Of a stretch of DNA of 64,000 nucleotides, positions 1-8,282 are shown piece by piece (position 1 is the stretch's first letter; each line of letters begins with the position of its first letter). A model generated the notes under the pieces. It searched no databases. It saw only the letters and a list, made by a program, of their open reading frames with translations, and was not told the DNA's origin. The translations under genes and the position numbers were made by a program. The stretch spans positions 310,001 through 374,000 of the forward strand of contig NZ_JAGZMO010000002.1 of NCBI RefSeq assembly GCF_018364065.1, in the 5' to 3' direction. The stretch is from Veillonella sp. Its GTDB lineage: Bacteria; Bacillota; Negativicutes; Veillonellales; Veillonellaceae.

Positions 1-203
1 GTGAACCAATCACTGCAGACTCCATCATTCGCGAAATCATCGAAGTGTATCCAAACACAATTCCTGTATTACAATCCATCGGTATGGGCTGCCTCGGTTG
101 TCCTTCCGCAACAGCTGAACCACTTTGGCAGGCTGCATCCATTCACGGTTTCGACGTGGATGAATTGGTTGAACGTTTGGAAACAACTCGTAAAAGCGCT
201 TAA
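1..203 (+). CDS. DUF1858 (redox-disulfide) domain protein, 3' end
   Basis: The gene enters from the left edge; the real frame is the third one, read from base 3 to the TAA at 201-203, giving about 66 residues. The visible protein has the hallmarks of the DUF1858 family (hybrid-cluster-protein-associated disulfide domain): a short helical domain, the motif IREIIEVYPNTIPVL, then GMGCLGCPSA with a CxxC pair, then a second helix. The family is small (about 65-80 aa), so almost the whole protein is present. The CxxC suggests a redox or metal role, but no substrate is known. It sits 31 bp before the next gene and is probably co-transcribed with it. The first-frame reading of the same stretch is a shadow. 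Confidence 0.8.
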   Translation, partial: EPITADSIIREIIEVYPNTIPVLQSIGMGCLGCPSATAEPLWQAASIHGFDVDELVERLETTRKSA

Positions 204-234
204 TATTTAATTACACTATAAAAAGGAGTCTTAC

Positions 235-894
235 ATGTCAGCATTTTTAGGTCATATCCATTTTTGGTTATATAAAAAAATCCGTCTTGTTATTGAGAGA
301 GAACAGTTAATTTTAGACGAAAGTGAAAAACGCTTGGACGATTTGGCTACGGAGCTTCACAGCACGGCCGTTGATATTTACGGAGCACCGATTCCGGCAG
401 ATCAACCGCTCGATACCATCATCGACCACAGCAATATTCACGGCTGGCTTCAAAGTCAAATCGACACAGCCAGCGTACGCGAAGGTACCTTCATTAAGGA
501 CCTTCTTGATTGCGGCGGTTCCGATGCGGAAGAAGCAATTCTAACCGCCTTCACTACACAAGGGGCAGCTTGTGGCACACTCGCCAAAGAACAGCTCACT
601 CAAGTTGGCGGTCCTCAGGACATTTACCAGGCTATGCAGGATTATTATTTGAACGGCATGCCTTGCGACGGCGGAGACGATATTATCTCCGAATCGGAAG
701 ATGCGTTCATTTGGGAAGGGAATCATAAAAATCAGCAGCCTAACTGGGTAAAATCCGGTGTGGATCAACGCTTCATGGCAACCGCTTACCAGGCTTGGTT
801 TAAAGCATTCGTAAACGCTGCGGACAGCGATTATGAATTCGTAGTAGAACCAAAAGATGGGGCATTCCCTCTTTACAAAATCGTGAAAAAATAA
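235..894 (+). CDS. Conserved protein of unknown function, 219 aa
   Basis: I do not recognise the family. The start ATG follows a good AAAAGGAG ribosome site at 221-228. The product is acidic and soluble, with no signal peptide or clear membrane span. The N-terminus has an aromatic/basic stretch (LGHIHFWLYKKIRLVIERE), followed by helical acidic sequence. Near residues 97-113 there is a GGSDAEEAILTAF segment, and three cysteines are spread through the middle. It follows the DUF1858 gene closely on the same strand, so a shared, possibly redox-linked role is a guess from context only. No catalytic motif is evident. Confidence 0.7.
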   Translation: MSAFLGHIHFWLYKKIRLVIEREQLILDESEKRLDDLATELHSTAVDIYGAPIPADQPLDTIIDHSNIHGWLQSQIDTASVREGTFIKDLLDCGGSDAEEAILTAFTTQGAACGTLAKEQLTQVGGPQDIYQAMQDYYLNGMPCDGGDDIISESEDAFIWEGNHKNQQPNWVKSGVDQRFMATAYQAWFKAFVNAADSDYEFVVEPKDGAFPLYKIVKK

Positions 895-1211
895 ATAGAG
901 CAACAGGAGCTTATAAAATTAATCAACATAAGACTATAGGCTCATAAACCGGCTCAACGCCGGCACACAAAGATACATATGCCGGCAGGTGCAAGTTATG
1001 ATTTACAGTTATTACCCTTTCCCTTAGAACTATATCTCATTACCCTGTCGGCATTTATTTTTAACATATTCAATAGCACTGTTATTGCAGTATTATTTCA
1101 ATATTATTTCAATATTATTTCACTGCTATTGCAGTACTATTACAGCTTTTATTTTCTTTAAATTTATTCACTTCACCTTTTATAATTAACACTCGAGAGG
1201 AGTTGTTCATC
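895..1211 (+). other. Intergenic region with AT-rich short repeats
   Basis: No convincing gene lies here. GCCGGC is repeated as an inverted pair near 960-986 and could form a weak hairpin. From about 1080 to 1150 the sequence is built from near-repeats of TATTTCAATATT and TATTGCAGTA. A 60-codon reading frame across this stretch is low-complexity and lacks a ribosome site, so it is not called. The end of the region carries the cupin ribosome site GAGAGGAG (1195-1202). Confidence 0.6.
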
Positions 1212-1496
1212 ATGGTCGGTACAGAAAAAAACGAATTAGGTTTATTATTCAAAGGTCCTAATTATATAGTTGTAAAAAAAGGCGGCAAAGCCGGTGAAAA
1301 AGTAGAAAACCACAATCACCCGGAAGCCAATGTAATTTTCACAGTGGTAAAAGGCAAAGTACATGTACAGTTGAACCAATCAGAAGATCACATTCTAACC
1401 CCCGGCACCGTGCTCGAATTCAATGGTGACAACTACATCCAAGCTGAATTATTAGAAGACAGCGAATTCATTGTAAATTTAGTTACAAAACCTTAA
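1212..1496 (+). CDS. Small cupin-domain protein, 94 aa
   Basis: A single-domain cupin of about 94 residues. The first cupin motif is visible as HNHPEANVIFTVVKGKV (His pair, Glu, Gly) and the second as the LTPGTVLEFNGDNYI stretch. The second motif lacks the usual metal-binding histidine, so metal binding and catalysis are uncertain. ATG at 1212 was preferred over the in-frame TTG at 1203 because GAGAGGAG lies 9 bases before the ATG and directly abuts the TTG. The gene stands alone and ends before a strong bidirectional terminator. Such cupins often bind small ligands or act in stress responses, but nothing here fixes the role. Confidence 0.8.
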   Translation: MVGTEKNELGLLFKGPNYIVVKKGGKAGEKVENHNHPEANVIFTVVKGKVHVQLNQSEDHILTPGTVLEFNGDNYIQAELLEDSEFIVNLVTKP

Positions 1497-1596
1497 GTAA
1501 AAGACTTAGGTAAAAATCGTTAATCATAAAACACATGCATGTAAATATACAGCTAAAAGATGTAGCCAACTGTGCACGCTTTAGCAAAATACAATC

Positions 1597-1634
1597 AAAA
1601 AGGCACTGCTTTCATAAAAGCAGTGCCTTTCTTT
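1597..1634. terminator. Bidirectional intrinsic terminator
   Basis: The stem AAAGGCACTGCTTT / AAAGCAGTGCCTTT with a 4-base loop is flanked by A and T runs on either side. It lies between the convergent cupin and M20 peptidase genes and can serve both. Confidence 0.85.
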
Positions 1635-1694
1635 ATAGCCATTTATAAGAAGCTTGTTCAACAAATCTCGGAGAGTTAAACGCAAAAGATTATA

Positions 1695-2864
1695 TTAGCG
1701 TTTGCCACACCATTTTACAGTTTCATACAGTAAATTCAAGCGTTCCATAATTGGTTTAATTTCCAAGCATTCATCAACGCTGTGACCATTGCCGCCAACC
1801 GGTCCGAAACCATCTATCGTTGGCACATCAAGAGCGGCCACAAAGTTGCCGTCCGATCCGCCACCGGTAGATTCCCAGTCGGCCTTAATACCTAATTTTT
1901 TACAAATTTCATCAACGGCAGCACAGAATGCCATTGTCTTTTCAGTTTTAACCATTGGAGGCCGCGCAATATTACCGGTTACTTTAGCCGTTACACCGGA
2001 TACTGTCATGTGATTAGGTAAATCTGTCATCAATGCATGAATGCGTTCGCCTTCGGAAAGCTGTTTCAAACGTACGTCGATTACAATTTTCACGTAATCA
2101 GGTACTGTATTTGGCGTGCTCCCCCCTTGAATGGTACCGATATTGATTGTTGTACCAAGCTCAGGTTTTGCCCAGGAATTAATTTCCTGACCGGTATGAA
2201 GGAATTGATTAATCGCATTGGCACCTTTTTCAGGGCTTACACCGGCGTGTGCCGCTTTCCCGAAAAACTCAATCATATATTTGCCAATGCCTTTACGTTC
2301 GTTTACAAAGTTGCCGTTAATACGTGCCGATTCAAGAACGATGCAGTATCCGGACTGTTTGCCCAATGCTTCAATGTAAGGACGGGAATAACGGGAGCTG
2401 ATTTCTTCATCAGGGTTGAAGCAAACACAGATGGACAAGTTATCCAACTCTTTATTTTTCTGCAAGCTCTTACAAACATAATAAGCCGCCAGCAAGCCAT
2501 CTTTCATATCTGCCACGCCCGGCCCATATGCATGTGTTTCATCTATGGAGAACGGCCGTTCCGCCACTGTACCTGTTTTAAATACTGTGTCCATATGACC
2601 CAACAGCAATACATCGTAAATAGGAGCTCCCTGTGTGGCACCGGAAACGTCTTGTTCTTCTGCAGTCACCTTATTGGTAATCACCAACAAAGGACCTGCT
2701 TCCTCAGATGGATGATGCTCCGTAATATGCCACCCTAATTCTTCAAACTTCTTCTTCATCACAGATGCTACCGCCGCTACCCCTTGCGGATCTTTACTGT
2801 AGCTGTCAATATTAACCAGTTCTTTCAAGCTCTCTAAAAACTCCTGTGATGTAGTATGAATCAT
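1695..2864 (-). CDS. M20 family metallopeptidase (carboxypeptidase G2-like)
   Basis: A 389-aa zinc peptidase of the M20/ArgE/CPG2 type, probably removing a C-terminal glutamate or cleaving a related amide in the cytoplasm. Metal-site signatures are in place: GHMDT at 89-93, GPGVADMKDG at 114-123, the catalytic Glu pair in NPDEE at 150-154, and a His in GKAAHAG near 206, where the dimerisation domain begins. The C-terminal metal histidine lies in GNGHSVDE. The start was set at ATG 2864, five codons inside the longest frame, because GAGGAGG lies just upstream. It is monocistronic, convergent with the cupin gene, and has no signal peptide. The exact substrate cannot be told from the sequence. 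Confidence 0.85.
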   Translation of the reverse strand: MIHTTSQEFLESLKELVNIDSYSKDPQGVAAVASVMKKKFEELGWHITEHHPSEEAGPLLVITNKVTAEEQDVSGATQGAPIYDVLLLGHMDTVFKTGTVAERPFSIDETHAYGPGVADMKDGLLAAYYVCKSLQKNKELDNLSICVCFNPDEEISSRYSRPYIEALGKQSGYCIVLESARINGNFVNERKGIGKYMIEFFGKAAHAGVSPEKGANAINQFLHTGQEINSWAKPELGTTINIGTIQGGSTPNTVPDYVKIVIDVRLKQLSEGERIHALMTDLPNHMTVSGVTAKVTGNIARPPMVKTEKTMAFCAAVDEICKKLGIKADWESTGGGSDGNFVAALDVPTIDGFGPVGGNGHSVDECLEIKPIMERLNLLYETVKWCGKR

Positions 2865-3112
2865 AATACCCCTCCTCAAAGAATCGTATCCTTATACGGT
2901 CTCAATAATATATTGAGTAATCACTCTTATATACATTCCACAGAGTGCAATCTTTTTCCTTTATGAAAATACGATTCCTCTTAATTTATAGAATATATTT
3001 TTTTACGTTAAATTAAAGTATCAAAACTTAAAAGTAAAAAAATAGATTTATAGGCAAAAGAGGTTATAGTAATATAAAGTGAATTAGAGTACGGAGGTTC
3101 ACAGTAATTTAT
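2865..3112. other. AT-rich intergenic region
   Basis: No gene or strong structural element is visible. It holds the upstream region of the minus-strand M20 gene, is very A/T-rich, and has several possible -10 hexamers, none with a convincing -35. Confidence 0.5.
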
Positions 3113-3144
3113 AAAAAAAAGAGGCGACCTAGGTCGCCTCTTTA
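3113..3144 (-). terminator. Intrinsic terminator after ompH
   Basis: The perfect palindrome GAGGCGACCTAGGTCGCCTC is flanked by an A run on the left and TTT on the right. On the minus strand it is followed by U residues, fitting termination of the OmpH/Skp-like gene. Confidence 0.85.
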
Positions 3145-3227
3145 TGATTTGCAATGAATAATCGCAATACAGTATGTGTAAGTCTCATCCAAGATGGTGC
3201 TTATCACATATGCTCAATGCTTGCTAA

Positions 3228-3689
3228 TTATTTCGCAGCGCGTACTGCATTTACCAAATCAGGAGTTACGTCTTCGATAGTAGTGTTAGGTTCTGCACTT
3301 ACAACTACACGAGGATCAGCAACGATGATCTGAATGTTCTTTTCTGCACGCACTTTTTCAAGATTGTCTTTAATGATCTGATCTACAGGAGCGTAGATTT
3401 TGTTCATTTCTTCGTCGTATTTTTTCAATACAGGTTCGTATTTCTTAGTGTAAGCATCTTGTTTAGCCGCATCATCTTTTAATGCATTGATTTCATTAGC
3501 GGTTTTCTGAAGTTTAGGACCGTATTCAGCATCAACTTTCTGAGCTTGCATCTGAAGAGCACCGAATCCAGGATAAGCCTGCATAACCTGACTCATATTA
3601 ACAACACCAATTGTTGCTGCACCGGCAACTGCGCTCAAACCAATAGTACCTAATACTGCTAATGTTGCAATTTTTTTCTTAAAATTCAT
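3228..3689 (-). CDS. OmpH/Skp-like periplasmic chaperone family protein
   Basis: A 153-aa OmpH/Skp family protein. Residues 1-24 form a signal peptide (basic start, hydrophobic core, AxA end). The mature part starts IGVVNMSQVMQAYPGF, the typical N-terminal strand and helix of the family, followed by a long charged helical segment (about 45-115) that forms the Skp coiled-coil arm, and a short C-terminal strand/helix. Skp binds unfolded outer-membrane proteins in the periplasm, so its presence supports a two-membrane envelope. Here it is not next to bamA or lpxD; it is followed by its own terminator. Veillonella-type genomes carry several OmpH-like copies, so this may be a paralogue with a structural rather than chaperone role. 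Confidence 0.85.
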   Translation of the reverse strand: MNFKKKIATLAVLGTIGLSAVAGAATIGVVNMSQVMQAYPGFGALQMQAQKVDAEYGPKLQKTANEINALKDDAAKQDAYTKKYEPVLKKYDEEMNKIYAPVDQIIKDNLEKVRAEKNIQIIVADPRVVVSAEPNTTIEDVTPDLVNAVRAAK

Positions 3690-3821
3690 GTCACAAAGAC
3701 CTCCTTACAATTAAGAGCACAACATATGCTCTATTTTCTTATAGTAACAGAAATTCTGATAAACTACAAGATAGGGCCGATTATTTTTAAATGCGGCGTT
3801 TTTTCATATTAGTAAAATAAT

Positions 3822-3857
3822 TGATAATCATCATTCAAACGTAACTGATAACTATCA
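3822..3857. promoter_or_regulatory. Possible Fur-type operator pair upstream of ompH
   Basis: TGATAATCATCATTCA (3822-3837) resembles the 7-1-7 Fur box, and CTGATAACTATCAT follows at 3844-3857. They lie about 130-170 bases upstream of the minus-strand OmpH-like gene. The match is partial and the distance large, so this is tentative. I see nothing else in the surrounding gap 3690-4016. Confidence 0.3.
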
Positions 3858-4016
3858 TAAGAAGCAAATGTTAAAACTCTTTCGCTATGCCCACTATCTT
3901 ATCGATTCATGGTGAGTCTTTCATGAAATGCGGTGAAAAGACCTGTGGTTATGCTTGTTTTGCCTCTTTAAAACGTTTACTGCTCAATATGCTTACTATG
4001 TTTAAATGGGTTCTAA

Positions 4017-4391
4017 TTATTTAGCATCATTTTCATTGATGTAAATGTATTTGTCTTTTTTAAGTTTGGAAATAATTTCCGGAACCATACCGATCAAGCG
4101 GTCGAAACCACTGTATTTTGCGGAGCCTTTAATATTGAAAAGCTCAACGCGTTCACCTTTAATAACAAGTACAGCTGTTGGTTCCATTTTAGCGCCGCCA
4201 CCGGTGCCACCACATTCAGCTTTCGCAGCTCCGCCGCTACCGAAACCGATAGTTACGTCAACGAAAGGAACCAATGTAGCATCGCCGATTTGAACAGCTT
4301 CGCCTACAACAGTTTCTACTTTAATCATTTCTTTGAATTTCTCAAAAATTGGTTCTAAGTTATCTTTAATAAAGGTGATTTTATTTTCCAT
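4017..4391 (-). CDS. ytfJ: GerW/YtfJ family protein
   Basis: A 124-aa protein of the YtfJ/GerW family. Visible family features are GDATLVPFVDVTIGFGSG near the middle, the Gly-rich stretch with AECGGTGGGAKMEP, and PTAVLVIKGERVELFNIKG. In spore formers YtfJ is a sporulation/germination protein, but homologues occur in non-sporulating relatives where the job is unknown. The start was set at ATG 4391 from a GAGGAGG site 5-6 bases upstream. It follows the DUF2953 gene (ytfI) on the same strand, with 57 bases between them, the same pairing as in Bacillus, so the two are probably one transcript. Confidence 0.88.
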   Translation of the reverse strand: MENKITFIKDNLEPIFEKFKEMIKVETVVGEAVQIGDATLVPFVDVTIGFGSGGAAKAECGGTGGGAKMEPTAVLVIKGERVELFNIKGSAKYSGFDRLIGMVPEIISKLKKDKYIYINENDAK

Positions 4392-4448
4392 ACATATCCT
4401 CCTCACAGTCTGTGTACTTTACACTGTTTCGTCATGACTGATTATTAT

Positions 4449-5450
4449 TTATGCCAACTGTTCTTTTTGTTTACTTTCTTCTTTTTGAAGGGCTTTTTTC
4501 TTTTTCCTTTCACGCAATACAAACTTAATTACATCTACGATTAAGTCACGCATTGGTTTTGAGAAAACGAATAAAGTGCCGTACCAAGCCATAACGCCCG
4601 GTAATATACGGCCTTTCAAAAATACGCTGCCTTCAAAAGCACGTTCCGTATACTTTAATTGTACATTTGCCATCTGTTCAGGCCAAATGGAGTATAAAGC
4701 AGCAGCGGTAATCCCCATTTTATAAGGATCTCCATTGCCGTATATTCCTTCAATATTGGCTTCACGAGGCTTTGAATGATTGTAACTGCGCTTCATCAAA
4801 AGCAACAGTTTTTCATACAATGCACCATTCGTAACATGCTTAACCCACCACCATTTATGAGGATCGGAGGTTTTATCCTTCTTGGAATCCTTATCCGCCT
4901 CTTTACCGTCATCGGTAGTCGCATCTGATGTACCTGCTGCTTCAGCAGCTTCTTTTTCCTTCTTGGCCGCTTGCGCCGCCTTCCACGCTTCCACTCGTTT
5001 GGCATCCTCTTCATACATGGTGCCGTCAGCGTTGAAGCGAAGTTTGCCTAACGGTTCATCCGCCACATCGGCAGGTCTATTATCAGCTGCCGTTTGTTTG
5101 GCCGATTCGGTTTGTTTTACCTCTTCTTCAGATTGTTTGAAATCTGCCGTTTCAGCTTCATCAGCGTCTGTCGTTTCTTCTTCTACGCGCCGTGCAAGCC
5201 AGTCCTCATAGTTACGGACTTTACCCAGCTTGGCTTTGCGTAAAATATAAACTTCCTGGAAAAATGGTGTTCCTTGTTCATATTTAAAATGAACTAAAAA
5301 CATCTTGCCCCACCATTCAATATAGATTTCGGCCTTATAAGGCTTCCGTGCTACAACTTCGAATGAATACCTGATGGGTCTAAAAAGAACAATTCCGATT
5401 AGAATAATAATAACCAGCAGCACTATGGCTAATCCGGTCACAGGCAACAC
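4449..5450 (-). CDS. ytfI: DUF2953 (YtfI-like) membrane-anchored protein
   Basis: A 333-aa protein with one N-terminal membrane segment (about residues 2-24), a beta-rich first part (IRYSFEVVARKPYKAEIYIEWWGKMFLVHF), then a long charged, Ala/Glu/Lys-rich linker (about 90-200) unlike the compact Bacillus protein, and the conserved DUF2953 C-terminal part. There IYGNGDPYKMGI and the GRILPG region are recognisable. Translation probably starts at GTG 5450 or the adjacent TTG, behind GGAGGG. It pairs with the downstream ytfJ homologue. The family has no assigned biochemistry. The expanded linker is the odd point and is probably disordered. Confidence 0.8.
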   Translation of the reverse strand: MLPVTGLAIVLLVIIILIGIVLFRPIRYSFEVVARKPYKAEIYIEWWGKMFLVHFKYEQGTPFFQEVYILRKAKLGKVRNYEDWLARRVEEETTDADEAETADFKQSEEEVKQTESAKQTAADNRPADVADEPLGKLRFNADGTMYEEDAKRVEAWKAAQAAKKEKEAAEAAGTSDATTDDGKEADKDSKKDKTSDPHKWWWVKHVTNGALYEKLLLLMKRSYNHSKPREANIEGIYGNGDPYKMGITAAALYSIWPEQMANVQLKYTERAFEGSVFLKGRILPGVMAWYGTLFVFSKPMRDLIVDVIKFVLRERKKKKALQKEESKQKEQLA

Positions 5451-5671
5451 CTACCCTCCATACTCTAACTATTCTATTTCCTTTGTGCCTTGCAGTTTCT
5501 CAACTAAGCATTTCCCTTACATATTCGCCACCTCGGGGAAAATTTCCTCTTTTTCCCGAAATGTTGCAATACTTATTCTATTTCACTGCGTATACTATTA
5601 TTTTATCACATTTATACATTAGAAAATATACAACATTGTACATCATCTATATAAATTCATCATAAATCAAT

Positions 5672-5751
5672 AAAAGTCATGACCGAAGGAAGCGTTTCAT
5701 ACATAGACGGCGTATTATGCCGCTATGCTGCTTCAATCAGACATGACTTTT
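5672..5751 (-). terminator. Long multi-stem hairpin / terminator
   Basis: An 80-base element with four nested inverted segments: AAAAGTCATG/CATGACTTTT outside, then GAAGC/GCTTC, CATAG/CTATG and CGGC/GCCG at the tip. It lies just downstream of the minus-strand M23 peptidase gene, and on that strand the outer stem ends in a T-rich run. It is much longer than an ordinary terminator. The rest of the gap 5451-5794 holds nothing else that I recognise. Confidence 0.65.
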
Positions 5752-5794
5752 ACTAATCAAAAATTATGTATTAGGTTTTTTGAATCGCCTTATT

Positions 5795-6748
5795 TTATTG
5801 AATAGGCAAGAACAACATCGGATCTACCGGACTGCCGTTAATGTTTACTTCGTAATGCAAGTGACTGCCCGTACTCTTACCGGTGCTGCCCATCAAGGCA
5901 ATCGTATCGCCCTGTTTTACCACCGTACCGGCGCTTACTAAAATAACCGACGTATGACCGTAACGAGTTACAAAGCCGTTGCCGTGGTCGATTTCAACCA
6001 GGTTACCATAACCGCCGCTCGTAGGGCCCGCAAAAGTGACCGTACCTGCAGCCGTAGCCACAATCGGAGTTCCATAATCGTTGGCAATATCCAGGCCTTC
6101 ATGGTTACCGCTAACCCCATAAACCGGGTCAATACGGCCGCCAAAGGTAGATGTAATTACACCTTTTACCGGCCAAATAGACGGCATCGTCGTACTTGCA
6201 CCGGCAGGATTATTCGTGTTAAATGCAATAGACTGTAAATCTCTGATATTTTGACCGGCTCCATCTTTTAAAACGTTGCGCAACATGTAAAATGACGCCA
6301 TGCGCTGTTGAGCCATACGGTCTAAATGGGAGAGCTTCGCAGACAACTCAGTTACCGTAATGGACTGCGGTGCCGCCCCAGGGTCCTCACTATCTGCTTT
6401 AGTTGGCGTTGTTGCTTCGCCGCCGCCCTGTGGAACAGCGCCCGACTCGGAGCCCTTAACCATCTGACGAATTTCCTGATCCAATTGATCTAATGTTTGA
6501 ATTTTCTTATCTAAAATTTCTGTCTTCTGCTGTAATAATTTCAGCTGTTCCGTCTGTAACTGCGTTTTCTGGCGCAACTCCATCAGTTCAGCTTGGCGAG
6601 CAATTCCCCATATGCCCAATATTATGGCACCGATTATTAGAGCAAGAAGTACAGCGACAAATATACGCATCTGTGTTTTATTAAAACGAAGCGTATACGA
6701 ATTATCCCGGCACTCTATGAGATTCTCTAAAAAGCCAGGCACCTTCAT
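5795..6748 (-). CDS. M23 family metallopeptidase (LytM/murein endopeptidase-like)
   Basis: A 317-aa membrane-anchored envelope peptidase. A short cytoplasmic N-terminus is followed by a membrane segment (about 29-50), a coiled-coil region rich in Gln/Leu/Lys (about 52-95), a low-complexity Gly/Ala/Ser/Pro linker, and a C-terminal Peptidase_M23 domain (about 195-310). The zinc ligands and active-site histidines are visible in NHEGLDI, RYGHTS and the HLHYEV motif, so the enzyme looks active, either as a peptidoglycan endopeptidase or as an amidase activator that has kept its zinc site. The coiled coil plus LytM layout resembles EnvC/NlpD-type division factors. ATG 6748 follows GGGGGAG. Confidence 0.88.
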   Translation of the reverse strand: MKVPGFLENLIECRDNSYTLRFNKTQMRIFVAVLLALIIGAIILGIWGIARQAELMELRQKTQLQTEQLKLLQQKTEILDKKIQTLDQLDQEIRQMVKGSESGAVPQGGGEATTPTKADSEDPGAAPQSITVTELSAKLSHLDRMAQQRMASFYMLRNVLKDGAGQNIRDLQSIAFNTNNPAGASTTMPSIWPVKGVITSTFGGRIDPVYGVSGNHEGLDIANDYGTPIVATAAGTVTFAGPTSGGYGNLVEIDHGNGFVTRYGHTSVILVSAGTVVKQGDTIALMGSTGKSTGSHLHYEVNINGSPVDPMLFLPIQ

Positions 6749-7093
6749 TCTGTCTCCCCCTTTTTCTAAATTGCATATCTGTTTAAATACTTATTTAAAA
6801 TATAAACAAACTGTTTGATGTAACACTCTAAGGACCCTAAAAAAGGCCGCAAAAAGCCATGCAGGCAAGTTATAAATTTATTGCCCACCTTAATAAATTA
6901 CAATTATAGCTCCCTATTATAAAGATTATCTGAAATTTTGCTGAATTTTACAGAAAATTTTATCGATAGCAGCGCCAACTTGATTTGGCGCACCATCATA
7001 TTACTCCTGTACAGCATCAGATTGGTCCTGTGCAGCATCAGTTTGGTCAGGAAAATACTAATTTGGTATTTCCTTTTCCTATTAACATGTAAC
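6749..7093. other. Intergenic region with decayed coding-like repeat
   Basis: No intact gene. At 7004-7051 two near copies of a 21-bp unit occur (GTACAGCATCAGATTGGTC, then GTGCAGCATCAGTTTGGTC). Read on the minus strand, in the frame of the upstream DUF4446 gene but beyond its stop, they encode PDQTDAAQDQSDAVQE and then a stop, with several stop codons in between. This looks like an eroded acidic C-terminal tail of that gene. Confidence 0.5.
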
Positions 7094-7615
7094 CTATTTA
7101 GCTACAGAGCCGGTAACCAAGGCTTCTTCATTAGTCTTAGATCCTAAAGCTTCCTGCAGGCTTTCCATCTCTTCCTGAGACAGACTGGCTAAGCTCTTAC
7201 CTTTTACAATAGGTTTGCTGAAAATTCTGGACTCGCTTCGTCCATACACGCTGGAAATACAAATACCGTTGTTGTTACCATCCAGCAAAGTAACAGAAAA
7301 TGACAAATCATTGCCAATATTTTCAAATGCATTATATTTTACAAAACCAATTTTTTGGAATGTACTCTGTTGTGTGTTTGTAATCGCCTGTTGCTGTTGG
7401 AACAGGGTTTCAATTGATTCGGCCGCTTCGCGCAATTCTTTAACTTCTACAGATAATTTGCGTTCTAAGCTGATGCCGTTTTCACCGCGCATGAAATAAT
7501 TGTACTTTTTGTGAAGGGAACTGATTTTGCTTTGTAACAATACGCAGTACAAAAACAAAACAATAATAACTAAACCTTCACCTAGTACGATCCAGGTTTG
7601 AAAGTTCTCAAACAT
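7094..7615 (-). CDS. DUF4446 family protein
   Basis: A 173-aa protein with an N-terminal membrane segment (about 8-27), a coiled-coil middle (about 29-80, SKISSLHKKYNYFMRG onward), and the conserved DUF4446 C-terminal part with GFVKYNAFENIGNDLSFSVTLLD, then NGICISSVYGR and the SRIFSKPI element. The family is found near parAB in many Firmicutes, as here, where it lies downstream of parA-parB-hydF on the same strand. No function is established. The C-terminus appears shortened: an acidic DQ-rich coding remnant lies in frame after the stop. Confidence 0.85.
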   Translation of the reverse strand: MFENFQTWIVLGEGLVIIVLFLYCVLLQSKISSLHKKYNYFMRGENGISLERKLSVEVKELREAAESIETLFQQQQAITNTQQSTFQKIGFVKYNAFENIGNDLSFSVTLLDGNNNGICISSVYGRSESRIFSKPIVKGKSLASLSQEEMESLQEALGSKTNEEALVTGSVAK

Positions 7616-8228
7616 ATATTAGCCTTTCTATAGTAAAGTCCTGCACAAACATTGTCTTACCCAATGATGTGGAGCACTTAGTATTCTCAATTATTAAATC
7701 AGTAATGATGATTATGTATGTCCTGTTTTATAATATTTTACATTACGTGTAATAATATTTCTTTTATACAGTTAATAACAATTGTACACCTTATTCTATC
7801 CCCTTAAAATTCACCCAAATAATTGAAGTAATAATCGAGGGGATATACATAATCATATATATTTGTTAAATGTTAATTTTAAATCTTATTTATCAACTTT
7901 ATGTTCTAAATGAGTTTGAATGTTGATAATATATAGGAAATTTCATCAAATTCGATGAAATTTTTGCACACTTTTGCGTTTTTATTGTATAATTTGCAAA
8001 AAGATAAAACACAATTTATATATTATACCCTATAAATTGCTTTTGAAACAGTGGTAAATTACTGAAAAAATAACTAACCGCCGTATCTTTTATTATATTA
8101 CAACCCGGTAATTTATTCTACTGTAATTCGAAAAATATCTGTTAAAACGTCTATGAATTTCATATTTAATATCTATTTTTGATTAATAAAGCTATTCTGT
8201 TTACTTATACCCCCAGAGAAAAATAAAT
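7616..8228. other. Long AT-rich intergenic region
   Basis: About 600 bases with no open reading frame of note, no tRNA, and no recognisable riboswitch. It is very AT-rich and separates hydF from the DUF4446 gene, whose promoter it presumably carries. A structured small RNA cannot be ruled out by eye. Confidence 0.5.
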
Positions 8229-8260
8229 CACTCAGAGTCAAAGACTCTGAGTGTATTTTT
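8229..8260. terminator. Intrinsic terminator after hydF
   Basis: The perfect stem ACTCAGAGTC / GACTCTGAGT with a 3-base loop is followed by a T run on the plus strand and by a weaker one on the minus strand. It ends the parA-parB-hydF transcription unit. Confidence 0.8.
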
Positions 8261-8282
8261 TTATGTGAATTTTTATTCTGTT

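Noticed and set aside
1..210. First-frame 69-codon reading frame at the left edge
   Set aside because: The third frame encodes a clear DUF1858 protein with CxxC; the first-frame product is a shadow with unusual composition.
979..1161. 60-codon plus-strand frame in the 0.9-1.2 kb gap
   Set aside because: Built from AT-rich repeats, no ribosome site, low-complexity product.
2037..2738. 233-codon plus-strand frame opposite the M20 peptidase
   Set aside because: Antisense shadow of a gene with intact catalytic motifs; Cys/Phe/Arg-rich product with no domain.
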